This document shows, piece by piece, positions 24,630 through 34,934 of a stretch of 64,000 nt of DNA. The stretch is from contig CM024761.1 of the NCBI GenBank assembly GCA_014218235.1, positions 95,601,648 to 95,665,647 of the forward strand. Reading direction: 5' to 3'. The translations under genes were made by a program, and so were the position numbers. Source of the stretch: Colocasia esculenta (taxonomy: Eukaryota > Streptophyta > Magnoliopsida > Alismatales > Araceae). The notes beneath the pieces are model-generated. The model was not told where the DNA came from, searched no databases, and saw only the letters and a list, made by a program, of their open reading frames with translations. Each line of letters begins with the position of its first letter. Positions within the stretch are counted from its first letter, which is position 1.

Positions 24630-25033
24630 ATGACAGCTCAAGGATATGCTGAAGGTCAATCAGTCACCAAACCTCCATTCTTCGATGGAGAAGATTACCA
24701 ATATTGGATGATGAGAATGGAATGCTTCATTCGAGGCACAGACTTTGATCTGTGGCAAGTGATTATGTTATTGTTCCTGTTCCAGGCACTATCGCCATTA
24801 CAGCAGCAAATAAAAGTAAAATTTCTCTAAACTTTAAAGAAAAGAACTATTTATGTTGTGCTTTATCTAAAATAGAATTTAGTAAAGTATTCGGATGTAT
24901 ATCTGCTAAAGATATGTGGGACGAATTGAAGCTCACATATGAAGGAATACCTATTACGGCTGATGTGCCAACTGCTCAAGTTGAGGAAAATCCTGAAACT
25001 CCTCAAGATGAGATCATTCCTATTCTAAAATAA
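24630..25033 (+). pseudogene. gag: Gag remnant (DUF4219/UBN2 type), frameshifted (element J)
   Basis: Starts MTAQGYAEGQSVTKPPFFDG, followed by EDYQYWMMRMECFI, the usual copia gag opening, similar to G's gag at 59647. After about codon 50 the frame shifts near 24755, and the continuation reads from SDYVIVP to AKDMWDELKLTYEG, the conserved end of the first gag domain. It stops at 25033. No zinc knuckle is seen. The protein would be a truncated particle subunit at best; J may have relied on Gag from a helper. Confidence 0.8.
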
Positions 25034-25048
25034 GAGATTGATGCTCAA

Positions 25049-25408
25049 GTGTTCAAAGAAACAAGACAGGAAGCTACAACTCCATCTTCTCCAAGTGTCA
25101 CCATTCAAAGGGAGCAACAGGAAGCACCTCAGGAAGTTATCCTTCCACATGAAGAAGAAGATGTAAAGGAGGAGCCTCAGATTGAGAGGGAGCCTCATAT
25201 CCTTTTCAAAAAGGATATCTCTGAAGAAATAAGCGTTAAAGAAGCTTCTGATGAAGAAGAAGTTGAGGATAAGGCTCATAAATTCCAAGTAACACCTCAG
25301 GAGACACCTTCAGTGAACAACTCCTCAAGTAGATTCAACATTAAAGAAAAAAATGCCTATCTACTCTTGATGAATAAAAGAAAAAGGCATTCAAAGGGGT
25401 ATGGTTAG
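25049..25408 (+). CDS. Acidic, Glu-rich ORF, no known domain (element J)
   Basis: About 119 codons, very rich in Glu, with runs such as HEEEDVKEEPQIERE and EASDEEEVEDK. It starts 15 bp after the gag stop codon at 25031-25033, which may be a mutated codon, so this is more likely the C-terminal part of a once-continuous gag frame than an independent gene. No catalytic motif is seen and function is unknown. Confidence 0.45.
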   Translation: MFKETRQEATTPSSPSVTIQREQQEAPQEVILPHEEEDVKEEPQIEREPHILFKKDISEEISVKEASDEEEVEDKAHKFQVTPQETPSVNNSSSRFNIKEKNAYLLLMNKRKRHSKGYG

Positions 25409-25430
25409 GGATTATCAAAAACATCCAATT

Positions 25431-25481
25431 GGTGACTACCAACTCTTCACTTCATTCTAATCTGAAGAGGAAGTAGTCATC
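25431..25481 (+). other. Extended hairpin downstream of gag (element J)
   Basis: GGTGACTAC pairs with GTAGTCATC (one G-T pair), then a 3x3 internal loop, then CTCTTC pairs with GAAGAG, closed by a 15-nt loop. Confidence 0.7.
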
Positions 25482-25798
25482 CTTTAGTTTTAGTTTCTAT
25501 TTTTAAACTTACATTTCTGTTCATTATATTCAGTAAACTACAATACTACTAACAATGTTTTGCAAGTTTTATTCAGGTGGAGTCTCTCATTAAGGGGGAG
25601 CACAGACTAAGGGGGAGTTATTCTTTAATGTCAATCATTGTTAAACCCCTCAATGGTAAGAAATTTTCACAAAGGGGAGAGAATGAATGGTAAGATCCTT
25701 CCTTTTTGGTTTGTGACAAAAAGGGGGAGAGAATTATCTATGAATTTTCTATGCTTTAAGTATTTTCATCAGAAAATTTTGTAAATTTTATCATCACC
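25482..25798 (+). other. Non-coding tail of element J with repeated GGGGGAG tracts
   Basis: No reading frame. AAGGGGGAG-type purine tracts occur near 25593, 25610 and 25722 before the final one at the LTR, as commonly seen at the 3' end of SIRE-like copia elements. Confidence 0.6.
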
Positions 25799-25812
25799 AA
25801 AAAGGGGGTGAT
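25799..25812 (+). other. Polypurine tract of J
   Basis: AAAAAGGGGGTGAT abuts the 3' LTR terminus TGTTGAACC and would prime plus-strand DNA. Confidence 0.85.
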
Positions 25813-26020
25813 TGTTGAACCACTCCTATATTTTACCCTTATATTTTGGTGATAACAAATTGTATGATTAATTAAATATTATTAAAAATATTTAATATCA
25901 TATTTTCCTAATAAATATAAATTTATGGAATTATCGTTGTATGATGTGCACTAAAATGCTAAATCGATGCTTATTCAATATACATCGATTTCTGTTCAAA
26001 GTGCCACATCGATTTCACTA

Positions 26021-26461
26021 ACAACGATTTGATAAGTTACACAATGATTTGATCGTGTAACGATTCGTTAAGAGATACAACGATTTGATAAGTGAGAACA
26101 ACGATTAGCTCTCACAACGATTTGGTTATCATAACGATTTCATAAGTGAGAAACAATGATTTGATTCTTACATCGATTCGATAAGTGCCATAACGATTTG
26201 ATCGTCACATCGATTTCTCTCTTACATCGATTTCCTAAAAGAGAACATCGATTTGACGAAAACATAGATTTGATAAGTTTTCATAACGATTTGAACGCCA
26301 TAACGATTTGATAAGTTTTCATAACAATTTGGTTTCCACATCGACTCGATAAGTGAAAACATCGATTTGCCCATCGTTTTGCCTATCTTTATAATAACAA
26401 TTTGCTTTTACTTAAACATCGATTTTGTCCAAACATCGACTTCATGTAAACATCGATTTTC
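26021..26461. repeat. Array of CGATTTG-like motifs, 3' LTR of J
   Basis: Same organisation as 23051-23512, slightly shortened. Confidence 0.88.
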
Positions 26462-27459
26462 TTTATAATAACAATTTGGCGCCTAATGAAAAGTCAAAAA
26501 TGTCTCTGACAGAAGATTTTCTTTTATCTCTCTAGATCTCTTCTCTACTGTCAGACAGAAAGGTGGTTACTTACTACTTCTGGGAGAAAATAGGAAGCAT
26601 AAAGGTATGTGAGCTTTTTGACAGAAACACTATTTTATCTAAACACTCTCTTCTATGCTTGTAGATCTCATAGACCACAAAATATTAGAAGAGTGAGAAG
26701 ATGAGCAATGGCTAGAACTCCAACGGATCTCCTCAACGAATTTGTTCAAAGTTGTTCATATAAAAGATGAAGCAAGGCTGAAGAACAAGTCAACAGAGCT
26801 TTCCTAAAGATCTTTGAAGGAGTGTACAACCAGTGAGGAACCTCAATGCCACATACACTTAAAGGAAAAGAGAGAAAGAGCCTGAGCCAAAAAGAAGTGT
26901 TCAAGCAACTGAAGCACTCAAGCATTCAAGCTCCTTCTCTTCCCCTCACTCTCTCTGTGTGCATCTTTGTAATCTGGGGAGAGAGACTTTTCACTGAGAG
27001 TTCATTTAGTTGGTTTTTTCATTTGTTCGAACTCCCAGCATTGTTCTTTCTTTTATAAGAAAGTCTTTTGTCCAGCTGTAGGACTGTATACAGTGTAGAA
27101 CCTAGTTAGGGGTTTGTGTCTAGCAAAATCGCACTGGGGTTTGTACTAAGAGGTTGGCTTCTTGACCAGTAAGAGAAGTGGGCTGCCTTCTTGCCCGAGA
27201 AAGAGAATAAGACTAGCTAGGGTGCTGGGTGTTGTATTGTCCTTCAGCGGGACTGTACCCTTGCTTAGTAAAATCCCAAGAGGTTGCTTGGGGACTGGAC
27301 GTAGGACTTCCATGTGGGAAGGGCTGAACCAGGATAAATCCCTTGTGTTATTTGTGTGATTGTTTATTTGCTTCCGCACTACTACTCTTTATGACACTAA
27401 ACTAACTAAACTTTCAAGTGATATTTTTCTGTGTTTAAGTTTCTGTTTCAGATTTTAGA

Positions 27460-27490
27460 AAACCTATTCACCCCCCCCCCCTCTAGGTTT
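27460..27490 (+). other. LTR-terminal hairpin with C-run loop, 3' LTR of J
   Basis: AAACCTA pairs with TAGGTTT around a C-rich loop, 28 bp before the LTR end. Confidence 0.8.
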
Positions 27491-27518
27491 GCTTGCTGCC
27501 GTACCAAAAGAGCCAACA

Positions 27519-27523
27519 ATATG
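27519..27523. repeat. Target-site duplication of element J, right copy (ATATG)
   Basis: Exact match to 22841-22845. Confidence 0.95.
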
Positions 27524-27887
27524 TAGTCCATTGGCCCAATTATGATATTGGGTCATTAATATTTAATTTGGAAGTCTCTCCAACATTTTTATTTAATTTA
27601 AGATTGCGTCGTATTTCCGGGTTAACGGTTTTTCGACTTGTTTCATTATTTGGATAATCGGTCACCATGTGATATACACTTGGTTAATCGGATTTTTTTT
27701 GCACGAATTTCTTTGTAGAACACTTAGGAATAATGTGTGGGGTTGATTTATAATTTTTATGGAATTTTCCGACGTGTTATAGCACATACGATAATGATAC
27801 ATATGTTTTAAATACTCTCATATTATGGAAATTATTTATTTCCATTTATTTGAATTTTTATGTAATTAAAATTTTCAGGGTGCTACA

Positions 27888-28211
27888 CCCTCCCCCACTT
27901 AAGAGAATTTGGTCCCCAAATTCATAGATCATTAATTGCTTTTGATAGTTATGATCCTTGAGATCATTTCGGATTTAATTCCTCTAACTTGTTTCAACAT
28001 CGTGGAAGCTAGTCCAACATCTACACCTATAGCTACCCGTACTATTCATTTGGTTCCTTCCACTCCTATTTTCCTTCCACAATTGTCATAACTCCATCTT
28101 AATCCTCCAGATGAACTATGGTATAATTACTAGATTATTCCTTTATAATTTCTCCTTAATGATCTCCCCCACTTAGAAATGTACTAATAAGAAAAACATC
28201 ATAAGATCAAT
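27888..28211 (-). other. 3' non-coding tail of element B interior
   Basis: Begins at the LTR with a polypurine-type tract (minus strand GGGGGAGGG) and contains GAATTTGGTCCCCAAATTC, also found at the same place in C (near 44722), showing common ancestry of B and C at the 3' end. No coding signal. Confidence 0.6.
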
Positions 28212-29231
28212 CTAGAGTTTTACAATCATACCTCCTTCCGGGAGCTCCACTTGCGTTATTGCATTCGTCCTTGATGCTTTACCACTCCCTGGTTCCTTCC
28301 AACTTGATCTTTTAGCATGGGACAGTTTGGTATATGATGTTCCTGACTCCCACATCGCAGGCAAGCCCCGACCTTCTTCCAGCACTTGTCTGCTTGGTGC
28401 CCAGGCTTGTCGTAAAATTTTCAATATTCAACCATCGTTGTTTATTCTACTTTGATCTTTTTCTCCATGCCATTGTCCTTCCCAGTGGTTGGCATTTTGT
28501 TGTTATTGTTGTTGTTGTGGAAAGGTTCCAGTTGTATCGACTGTTCGTCTTTTTATGATGGTCGGCTTTGAGATGTCTTTCCCTCTTTATGCCTTCCACC
28601 TTAGCCATAGTGTCTTGTACCAGTTGAGCTCTTTAGACCATCTCAGTGTAAGTTTGAATGTTGTGAGGTCCAAGCTTTTCAATGACATAGGCCTAAGCCC
28701 ATCCATGAAACGGTTGGCCTTCAACCTTTTCGTGCCCACCAGATGTGGGTCATACACTGCCATATGCACGAACTGAGCCTCATACTCATCCACAGACATT
28801 CCTTTCTGTTTTAGTGCGGCAAACTCCGCTGCCTTCTTCTCCTTGACCCTCTCGAAGAAGTACTTCCCTTGGAAAATCTCCAAGAAACCTGTCGATTCCA
28901 GTTCGCCAACATTAGGTAGGTGGGCCGATGTCGCCTTCCACCATGCTCGGGCATCCTTAGTGAATTGAAAAGTGGCCAGTACCACCTTCTCCCTGTTAGT
29001 GCATTGCATGACTTGGAAGATCCTTTCTATCTCATCCTGCCAGTTCTCTGCTTCGTCTGGATCAAGGGATCCAGAGAAACAAGGAGGGTTCAAACTCCTA
29101 AAATTGCGGTGTAGATAACCGGCTCTGTTCCTAGCTCCAGCAGCCTGATTTCCATCCATAACCACATTTTCCAAGGCCTGTGTGAGTCCTGCCACTGTTT
29201 CTTGCATAGCTTGCCATTGGTTGCGCGCCAT
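28212..29231 (-). pseudogene. gag: Gag (element B)
   Basis: Opens at 29231 (MARNQWQAMQETVAGLTQAL). The gag core is visible: NPPCFSGSLDPDEAENW, IERIFQVMQCT, ATFQFTKDARAWWKAT, FFERVKEKKAAEF. The frame is open to 28587. Downstream, in shifted frames, the zinc knuckle CLRCGSQEHHIPNC (C-x2-C-x4-H-x4-C) appears near 28370-28330. No protease box follows; about 400 bp later the LTR begins. Compared with A, this gag has no intron at the ATYMLQ/ERADVWW position. It could have supplied RNA-binding Gag but no enzymes. Confidence 0.85.
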
Positions 29232-29451
29232 TGCGGTTGAGTGAGAGAGTTATGAGGGTTCCTACGAAAAGGATGCAAACCAATTAATGTCTCCAAATAC
29301 ATTATTAGAGTCAATGGGTAGGAGTGTTTTGTTCATTCTAACATATTCTCAATCTCTACCCATTCTCACCAGGTACTATATTTAATTTCCATGACCCAGG
29401 TTCCATAGGTATCTCCTAATCTAGAGACGTATATCCTATTTGGTATTCCTA

Positions 29452-29464
29452 GGCTCTGATACCA
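29452..29464 (-). other. Primer binding site of B (initiator tRNA-Met)
   Basis: Minus strand TGGTATCAGAGCC, 6 bp from the right LTR, fixing the element's sense on the minus strand. Confidence 0.92.
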
Positions 29465-30353
29465 CTAAACTGTCACGTCCCGAGATTTACGCAGCAGATA
29501 TTAATAATGCAGAATATAGTTCGAGACGATATCCCGAGACGTGAACAGTCGGCAAATAAGCCTCTTGCTAGCACTCACTAAATGCATAACACCAACATCA
29601 TCATAGGGCCCAAATATTGAACTCAATGGAAATTGTATTCAAATCTCAACTCATTGTATTCCAAATGGAAACTAATACATGACTAAGACTAAATAAAAAG
29701 AGAAGTACATTTTATTCCTCACTTCCTACTACATGTTGTAACACTCGAAATAAACTAACTATAGATAGAGTCATATTTAGAATGCTCATCACTCGGACGC
29801 ATTCCCATCCTTGACTTGCTCTTCCTCTTGAATGTCATAATCACCTAGAATGGTTAAAAGTAGGGAATGAGCAAACTAGCCCAGTAGGATTTATATCTCA
29901 ACATGCGGGCAATGATATATGTGATTAACAATTTAGAACTAGGTAAGTACGATGATTGTCATGATATGCATGTACGAATAAAACTCATTAAAACATGATA
30001 TATGAACAAGCTAGATAGAGTGATCATAATAGAATAAGATCTAGAAGCATATAACGAGATAGAACTAGCAATATATCACTTTGTATAGGCACGCAAGGTT
30101 TCGCTTGATGTCAATAGCTTTCAAGAACGCAAGATATCACTAATTGCATTATATGCAGGATGGCCATATCACGCAAGCAAGAACGCACGAGCACGATTAT
30201 GTAACACTAATCAGGCACGTAGACAGTAATGTACACCAAGGAAAGATCAACCAAGAATGTACACCAGGACACGTGTATGTGGTTATTGTATCTATCATTC
30301 AACATGACACGTACGACTCCCAGCGCAGATGCAATGACAGTAATCATTATACC

Positions 30354-30358
30354 GCATG
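30354..30358. repeat. Target-site duplication of element A, left copy (GCATG)
   Basis: The right copy is CCATG (41828-41832); the empty site in B's other LTR (near 20690) reads CCATG, so the left copy has one substitution. Confidence 0.85.
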
Positions 30359-30387
30359 TGCGACGACCCTCTTTATACTGGTACGAT

Positions 30388-30409
30388 TATACCAACCCAC
30401 GTCGGTATA
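30388..30409 (-). other. LTR-terminal hairpin of element A
   Basis: TATACC and GGTATA form a 6-bp stem with a 10-nt loop, 29 bp from the LTR end. The same stem is present in A' and, with one change, in the 5' LTR. Confidence 0.7.
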
Positions 30410-31497
30410 GCGAGTGTCATCACAGTGGGACATTTACCCAACAATGACATTCAGCTGAGATACACGTGAATATAAGAACAGAGTAGCGGATGTAAAAGAA
30501 CCACTGTCTTCATTCATTCATCATCCACATTTAACATACATGATTTGATAACATTTAAAGAACTAAAAGTCAACATAATTTAAATTGCTGAAAATCAAAT
30601 TCAAGATGTCCACACTTATACATTCTTCCATGATAAAGATAATACAATGTTCAATTTACATACTATGAAAGTCACAAAATGTCACAAGTACTCCAGCAAC
30701 ACTCTAATCTCCGCGCTCGGAGTCGGTATCCAACGTCTCCTCCACAAGTGTCTCATCACCAACTACACCTCTACGCCGAAGCAAGTAGTGAGTCTAAAGG
30801 ACTCCGCAAGTACTTCTACACATACCGCACATGCACATATCATAGTAGGTTCCACATACACATTCATATGACACCACATGTAGCATGCTTGACATTTAAT
30901 TTTTCAACCTATCATGGTAAATCTACAATTTAAACACATGGACTATGCTTTCAGATTTCCTAAAATAGAATCACCTATCACATGCTTTCTATTCATTTCT
31001 CACATAGAAATTCTACCTTTAACCAACTAAGACATGAAAACCATTAACATCAATTTCCGAACATGCATGAAAGGAAACATACCTAACATGGAATCTACAC
31101 ATTCCTACACATATACATAACCATTTTACATGCTTTAAACTTGCTGGTTTTACATGCTTTAGCAACCATAATCTAACACATGAGAGTTACAACAACGATT
31201 TAAATCACAACATGTGAACAATCAAGCATGGAAGTTGTTTATATATGCTTAACAATTATCCCTAGTATGGATTCTAGGCATTTTGCATACATAACATGAT
31301 CATAACATAGTAAAGCTACTGTTTAAGCATGATTTTAGATTGTCATAACATGGATTACAAACTCACATCCTCACATTAGTTTTACATTTTTACACAATTT
31401 CGAATTCGCATATTCACACTTTACACATGCACTTTTACACATTGTTCACATTCACATTTTTCACATGAACACATACACATTTACACATTCACATTTA

Positions 31498-31745
31498 GTG
31501 CCGTGACACGTAGTTCAAACCACCAAAGAAGGACACAACACATCACATCACATAGACGCCATCTAGGCAATACAATGGCGACTCTTGGACTGCGCAGACC
31601 GGAGAACAAGTCTCCACCCTAACCAGTGGTACTTGTCCACCTCCAGGATTTCCCCCTAATGCCCTTATGGTCACTACACATTGAACCTTATCAGGGGGAC
31701 TTTTCCCTGATACAGTTCCACTGCCCTCTGCGGAAGCAGTGTCAC
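31498..31745 (-). other. GC-rich structured island in LTR A
   Basis: A 250-bp conserved stretch in an otherwise AT-rich, CACAT-rich region. It holds two hairpins, ATCAGGG/CCCTGAT and CACTGC/GCAGTG. Also present at 5205-5455 (A') and 39700-39945 (5' LTR). Confidence 0.65.
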
Positions 31746-32590
31746 ATTTGGCATAAGTTACACATTACAAATTTTTACCGATTTTAACACATAGGTTTAC
31801 ACATGTCACTCTCATTTCATTCACTTTCTCACTCACATGCACACTTCTCTATTTTTCCCTAACATGGCACTACAATTACAGAAATTTAGCACTCAGGAAA
31901 TTTCACTAATCAGGTTGCTATATACAAAATCAAATCATTTTACAAATGCATGCATTAGTTTCACATTTTTACATGGAAAATTCATATTTCATCATGTACT
32001 GGTCCAAATGACCTGAAAATTTAACCACAGGCTAATTTCGGGCTTAGCATCCCACATGCAAAATTTCAGATTTTTCTAAGCTAAAACAAAATTACAGAAA
32101 ATCTAACATTAATTCCACATGCTATTCACAATTCAATTTAACATGGAGTTGAATACCAATCACAATTTTTAACAATTCACTGCCTGAACCCTAACAGACA
32201 TGGAGCTACAGAATTTGTTCCAGAAATTTTTGGGCAATACATGATTTACCGAAGATTTATCATGACCTACGCATGATTTCTATATTCCCAAACAATATTT
32301 CCACTAATTCACACAAGCATGGGAAAAATTTGAGAATCTCAGAACAGAGAATGACTAATACATGCATGACCCATAAAATGTAGGACATTCTGACTCATCC
32401 TAAATCATACAAACAAGGGTTGACAAGATTAGCAACTCATCATACATGTAATTCCATGAAATAAATAAACTTTATCATTTACCACTTTGCACAAAATTCA
32501 TCCACACACCACATTCACTAGTATACATAACATATAAGAGATTACATTATATCCTCATCGTGAAACATATCGAAGTAATCATATAGAAGG

Positions 32591-32612
32591 GCAGAACAGC
32601 TTGCTGTTCTGC
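32591..32612. other. 22-bp palindrome in 3' LTR of A
   Basis: Arms GCAGAACAGC and GCTGTTCTGC with a 2-nt loop; the A' counterpart at 9164-9183 carries a compensatory change. Confidence 0.8.
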
Positions 32613-33158
32613 TCAGATGAACTTGGCGGCGGTCTCTGGCCGTTCTAGGAGTGGACGGCAAGATCGCTGGACGCACACCTGGATCTTGGCGTCAAGGCAT
32701 TGACGCCAAGTTCATGTCTGTGCAGAAACACAGACCAAACTCAAATGAAAAGGTGAAAAAGGGGATCCAGGACATGAGGAAAAATACATAAAATTTATAA
32801 AACCAACCTAGACACATACAGGGACGTTATGGGTAGGGTACTTGCCTCTAGAAAATACACCAAACGGATCTAGGGCTCGGTGAAGCTCTCCTTGGGCTGT
32901 CCCAAGAAGCTCCTAGAAAAGCTTCACTCCGGGTTCTTGAGCAAGCTCCAGTGCAGTCCGAGGTCGGGGATGCCTTCCTCGATGATCCAGCAAGCTCCTT
33001 GATGCAGCAAGTGGCCGGATCAAGCTTCAGAACATCAGATTTGGGGTTGCAAAGGTGAGGGTTTCTCACAGTCCGAAAATAGGGTTTTCTCTTCTTTTCC
33101 TCTTCTTCCTCTCTTGCAAAGGGCAGAGAGAGGGGTGTGAGTTGCAAATAGGGCTTTG

Positions 33159-33164
33159 TATATA
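33159..33164 (-). promoter_or_regulatory. TATA box, 3' LTR of A
   Basis: TATATA in a GC-richer setting between the two CpG clusters of this LTR; the copy in the 5' LTR, which would drive transcription, is 41354-41359. Confidence 0.55.
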
Positions 33165-33296
33165 GCCAAAGACCTCTCACCCACGCAGAAGATGATGTGA
33201 TAACCCTTTCAGACCGTTGGGGACAGCTCCCCAATGGTTGGGGTGGCTTGCTCCCAGAATTTTGGGCTCTGCAACACATGCAGGTCAGAGAAGTTG

Positions 33297-33382
33297 GCGT
33301 CCACATTGCTGGACGCTGGAATTAGTTTTGGCGTCCATGGGGTTGACGCCTACCCAACACAAGCGTCCATTGATATTGACGC
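33297..33382. repeat. CpG motif cluster, 3' LTR of A (GCGTC/GACGC pairs)
   Basis: Inverted pairs span 33297-33316 (20 bp), 33331-33349 (19 bp) and 33363-33382 (20 bp), just upstream of the TATA box in sense orientation. A related GCCGT-N11-ACGGC pair is at 32639-32659. Confidence 0.88.
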
Positions 33383-33632
33383 CAAGCTGCCCTTCGGCCA
33401 GAACTCCAAAACATGCAGAAACCATGCACATCTTATACCTATATATGTGCCATATGTATACGCTATCATGTACACACTACCATCATACCATTCATACATT
33501 ATTTATACTAATTATACACATGCATACATAAGTATACTAACTAGTACTCACGTAGATATTTACATACGTACATACACAACATGAATTATTTACATGCAAT
33601 ACAATAATGCGACAAAATTCGAGGTCCTTACA

Positions 33633-33649
33633 CCCTCTACCCCTTAAAA
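33633..33649 (-). other. Polypurine tract of A
   Basis: Minus strand TTTTAAGGGGTAGAGGG abuts the 3' LTR terminus TGTAAGG. Confidence 0.8.
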
Positions 33650-33678
33650 GAAACTTTGTCGTCGAAGTTAGAACGACG

Positions 33679-34934
33679 CTACTCAAACAAAAGGGGATAC
33701 TTCTTCTTCATCGCATCCTCAAGCTCCCAAGTAGCCTCTTCTCATGAGAAGTTCCGCAAGAGAACTTTCACCGACGCAATACTCTTGTTCCGGAGATGCT
33801 GAACCTTCCGGTCAAGAATAGCTACTGGTTGCTCGACATACGACAGATCTGGCTGAATCTCCACTGGCTCATGACTAATCACATGAGATGGATCTCGGAC
33901 ATACTTCCTGAGCATCGAAACGTGAAATACAGGATGAACACTAGCCAAAGCTGGGGGTAATGCTAGCTCATATGCCATGCTGCCCAAACGTCTGAGAATC
34001 TCATACGGGCCAATGAACCTAGGGCTCAACTTACTATGCCTGCCAAACCTGACAACACCTCGAGTAGACGATATCTTCAAGAAGACATGATCGCCAACCT
34101 CGAACTCAAGATCCTTCCTCCTGTTGTCGGCATAGCTCTTCTGCCTATCCTGAGCCGCAACAAGCCTCTTCCTGATAAGCTGGACCTTATCCGAAGTCTC
34201 CTGAACTAACTCCGGACCGATCAACTGCCTATCACCAGTCTCCTCCCAACATAACGGAGATCTGCAGGGCCTACTATACAACGCCTCAAATGGAGCCATA
34301 CCAATACTCGCATGAAAGCTGTTGTTGTATGCGAACTCCACTAGAGGTAAATGACGCTCTCAATCATCCTTCCAATCCAGCACACACGCTCTCAACATAT
34401 CCTCGAGCGTCTGGATAGTCCTTTCGGACTGTCCATCAGTCTGGGGATGAAACGCCGAATTGAGCTTTAGCTCCAAACCTAAAGCATCCTGAAGACCCTT
34501 CCACAACCTCGAAGTAAATCTCGGATCTCGATCCGAAATGATCGACTTCGGCACACCATGCAATCTAATGATACTACTAACATACAATCTAGCTAAACTC
34601 TCTACTAACTGCTTCTTCTTCATAGGCAAGAAATGAGCAGTCTTCGAGAATCTATCTACAACTACCCAAATCGAGTCATTGCCCCTTCTAGATCGAGGCA
34701 AACCCGAAACAAAGTCCATCGTGACAGCTTCCCACTTCCACACGGGGATGTCCATCCTTTGCATAAGGCCGGATGGTCGCTGTCGCTCGGCCTTCACTTG
34801 CTGAAACACTAAACACCTAGACACATAATCCGCTACATCCTTCTTCATGCCGGACCACCAAAATGATCTCTTCAAATCCTGATACATCTTCGTGTTACCC
34901 GGATGAATAGAGAATCACGATCTATGAGCCTCCG
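33679..34934 (-). pseudogene. pol: Integrase with C-terminal chromodomain (element A)
   Basis: The zinc-binding part begins in the broken segment before 34887. The core shows TMDFVSGLP (D), SDRDPRF (D) and SERTIQTLE (E), the DDE triad. After a stop at 34360-34362 the frame resumes with EFAYNNSFHAS, the GPY-like region (RFIGPYEILRRLG) and the chromodomain-like tail (VEQPVAILDRKV...LRN), which is then cut by a stop at 33742-33744; EEATWELEDAM continues to a natural stop at 33679. Chromodomains steer integration to marked chromatin. A further stop is at 34915-34917. Confidence 0.88.

Larger units (their letters stand above)
22846..27518 (+). mobile_element. Element J: non-autonomous copia-type element with gag only
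   Basis: LTRs of 1724 bp (22846-24569) and 1706 bp (25813-27518) start TGTTGAACCAC and end GCCAACA. They enclose 1243 bp with an initiator-Met primer site, a DUF4219/UBN2-type gag remnant, an acidic ORF and a polypurine tract. An exact ATATG duplication flanks it. There is no protease, integrase, RT or RNase H. The gag and terminal signals resemble SIRE-like copia elements such as G, the likely kind of helper. It is the only clearly plus-strand element here. Confidence 0.93.
25813..27518 (+). repeat. 3' LTR of element J
   Basis: Second LTR copy. Motif array at 26021-26461, TATAAAA at 26759-26765, terminal hairpin at 27460-27490. Small indels distinguish it from the 5' LTR, including loss of part of the array and a longer C run. 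Confidence 0.93.
19851..27887 (-). repeat. Left (3') LTR of element B, interrupted by J
   Basis: The LTR sequence is 19851-22845 and 27524-27887. The paralogous uninterrupted junction in the right LTR near 44030 (GGGTCATATGTAGTCCAT) shows the empty J site. Sequence near 20690 (ACCCCATGGTTAAC) is in turn the empty site for A. Confidence 0.92.
30359..33632 (-). repeat. 3' LTR of element A
   Basis: 3274 bp, near-identical to 38565-41827. Contents: terminal hairpin 30388-30409, CACAT-rich tract 31380-31500, GC-rich structured island 31498-31745, palindrome 32591-32612, TATATA at 33159-33164 and CpG cluster 33297-33382. Confidence 0.95.

Noticed and set aside
32848..33306. 152-codon minus-strand open frame within LTR A
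   Set aside because: It lies wholly in the LTR, has no recognisable domain, and is not maintained in the other LTR copies of the same family; chance frame.
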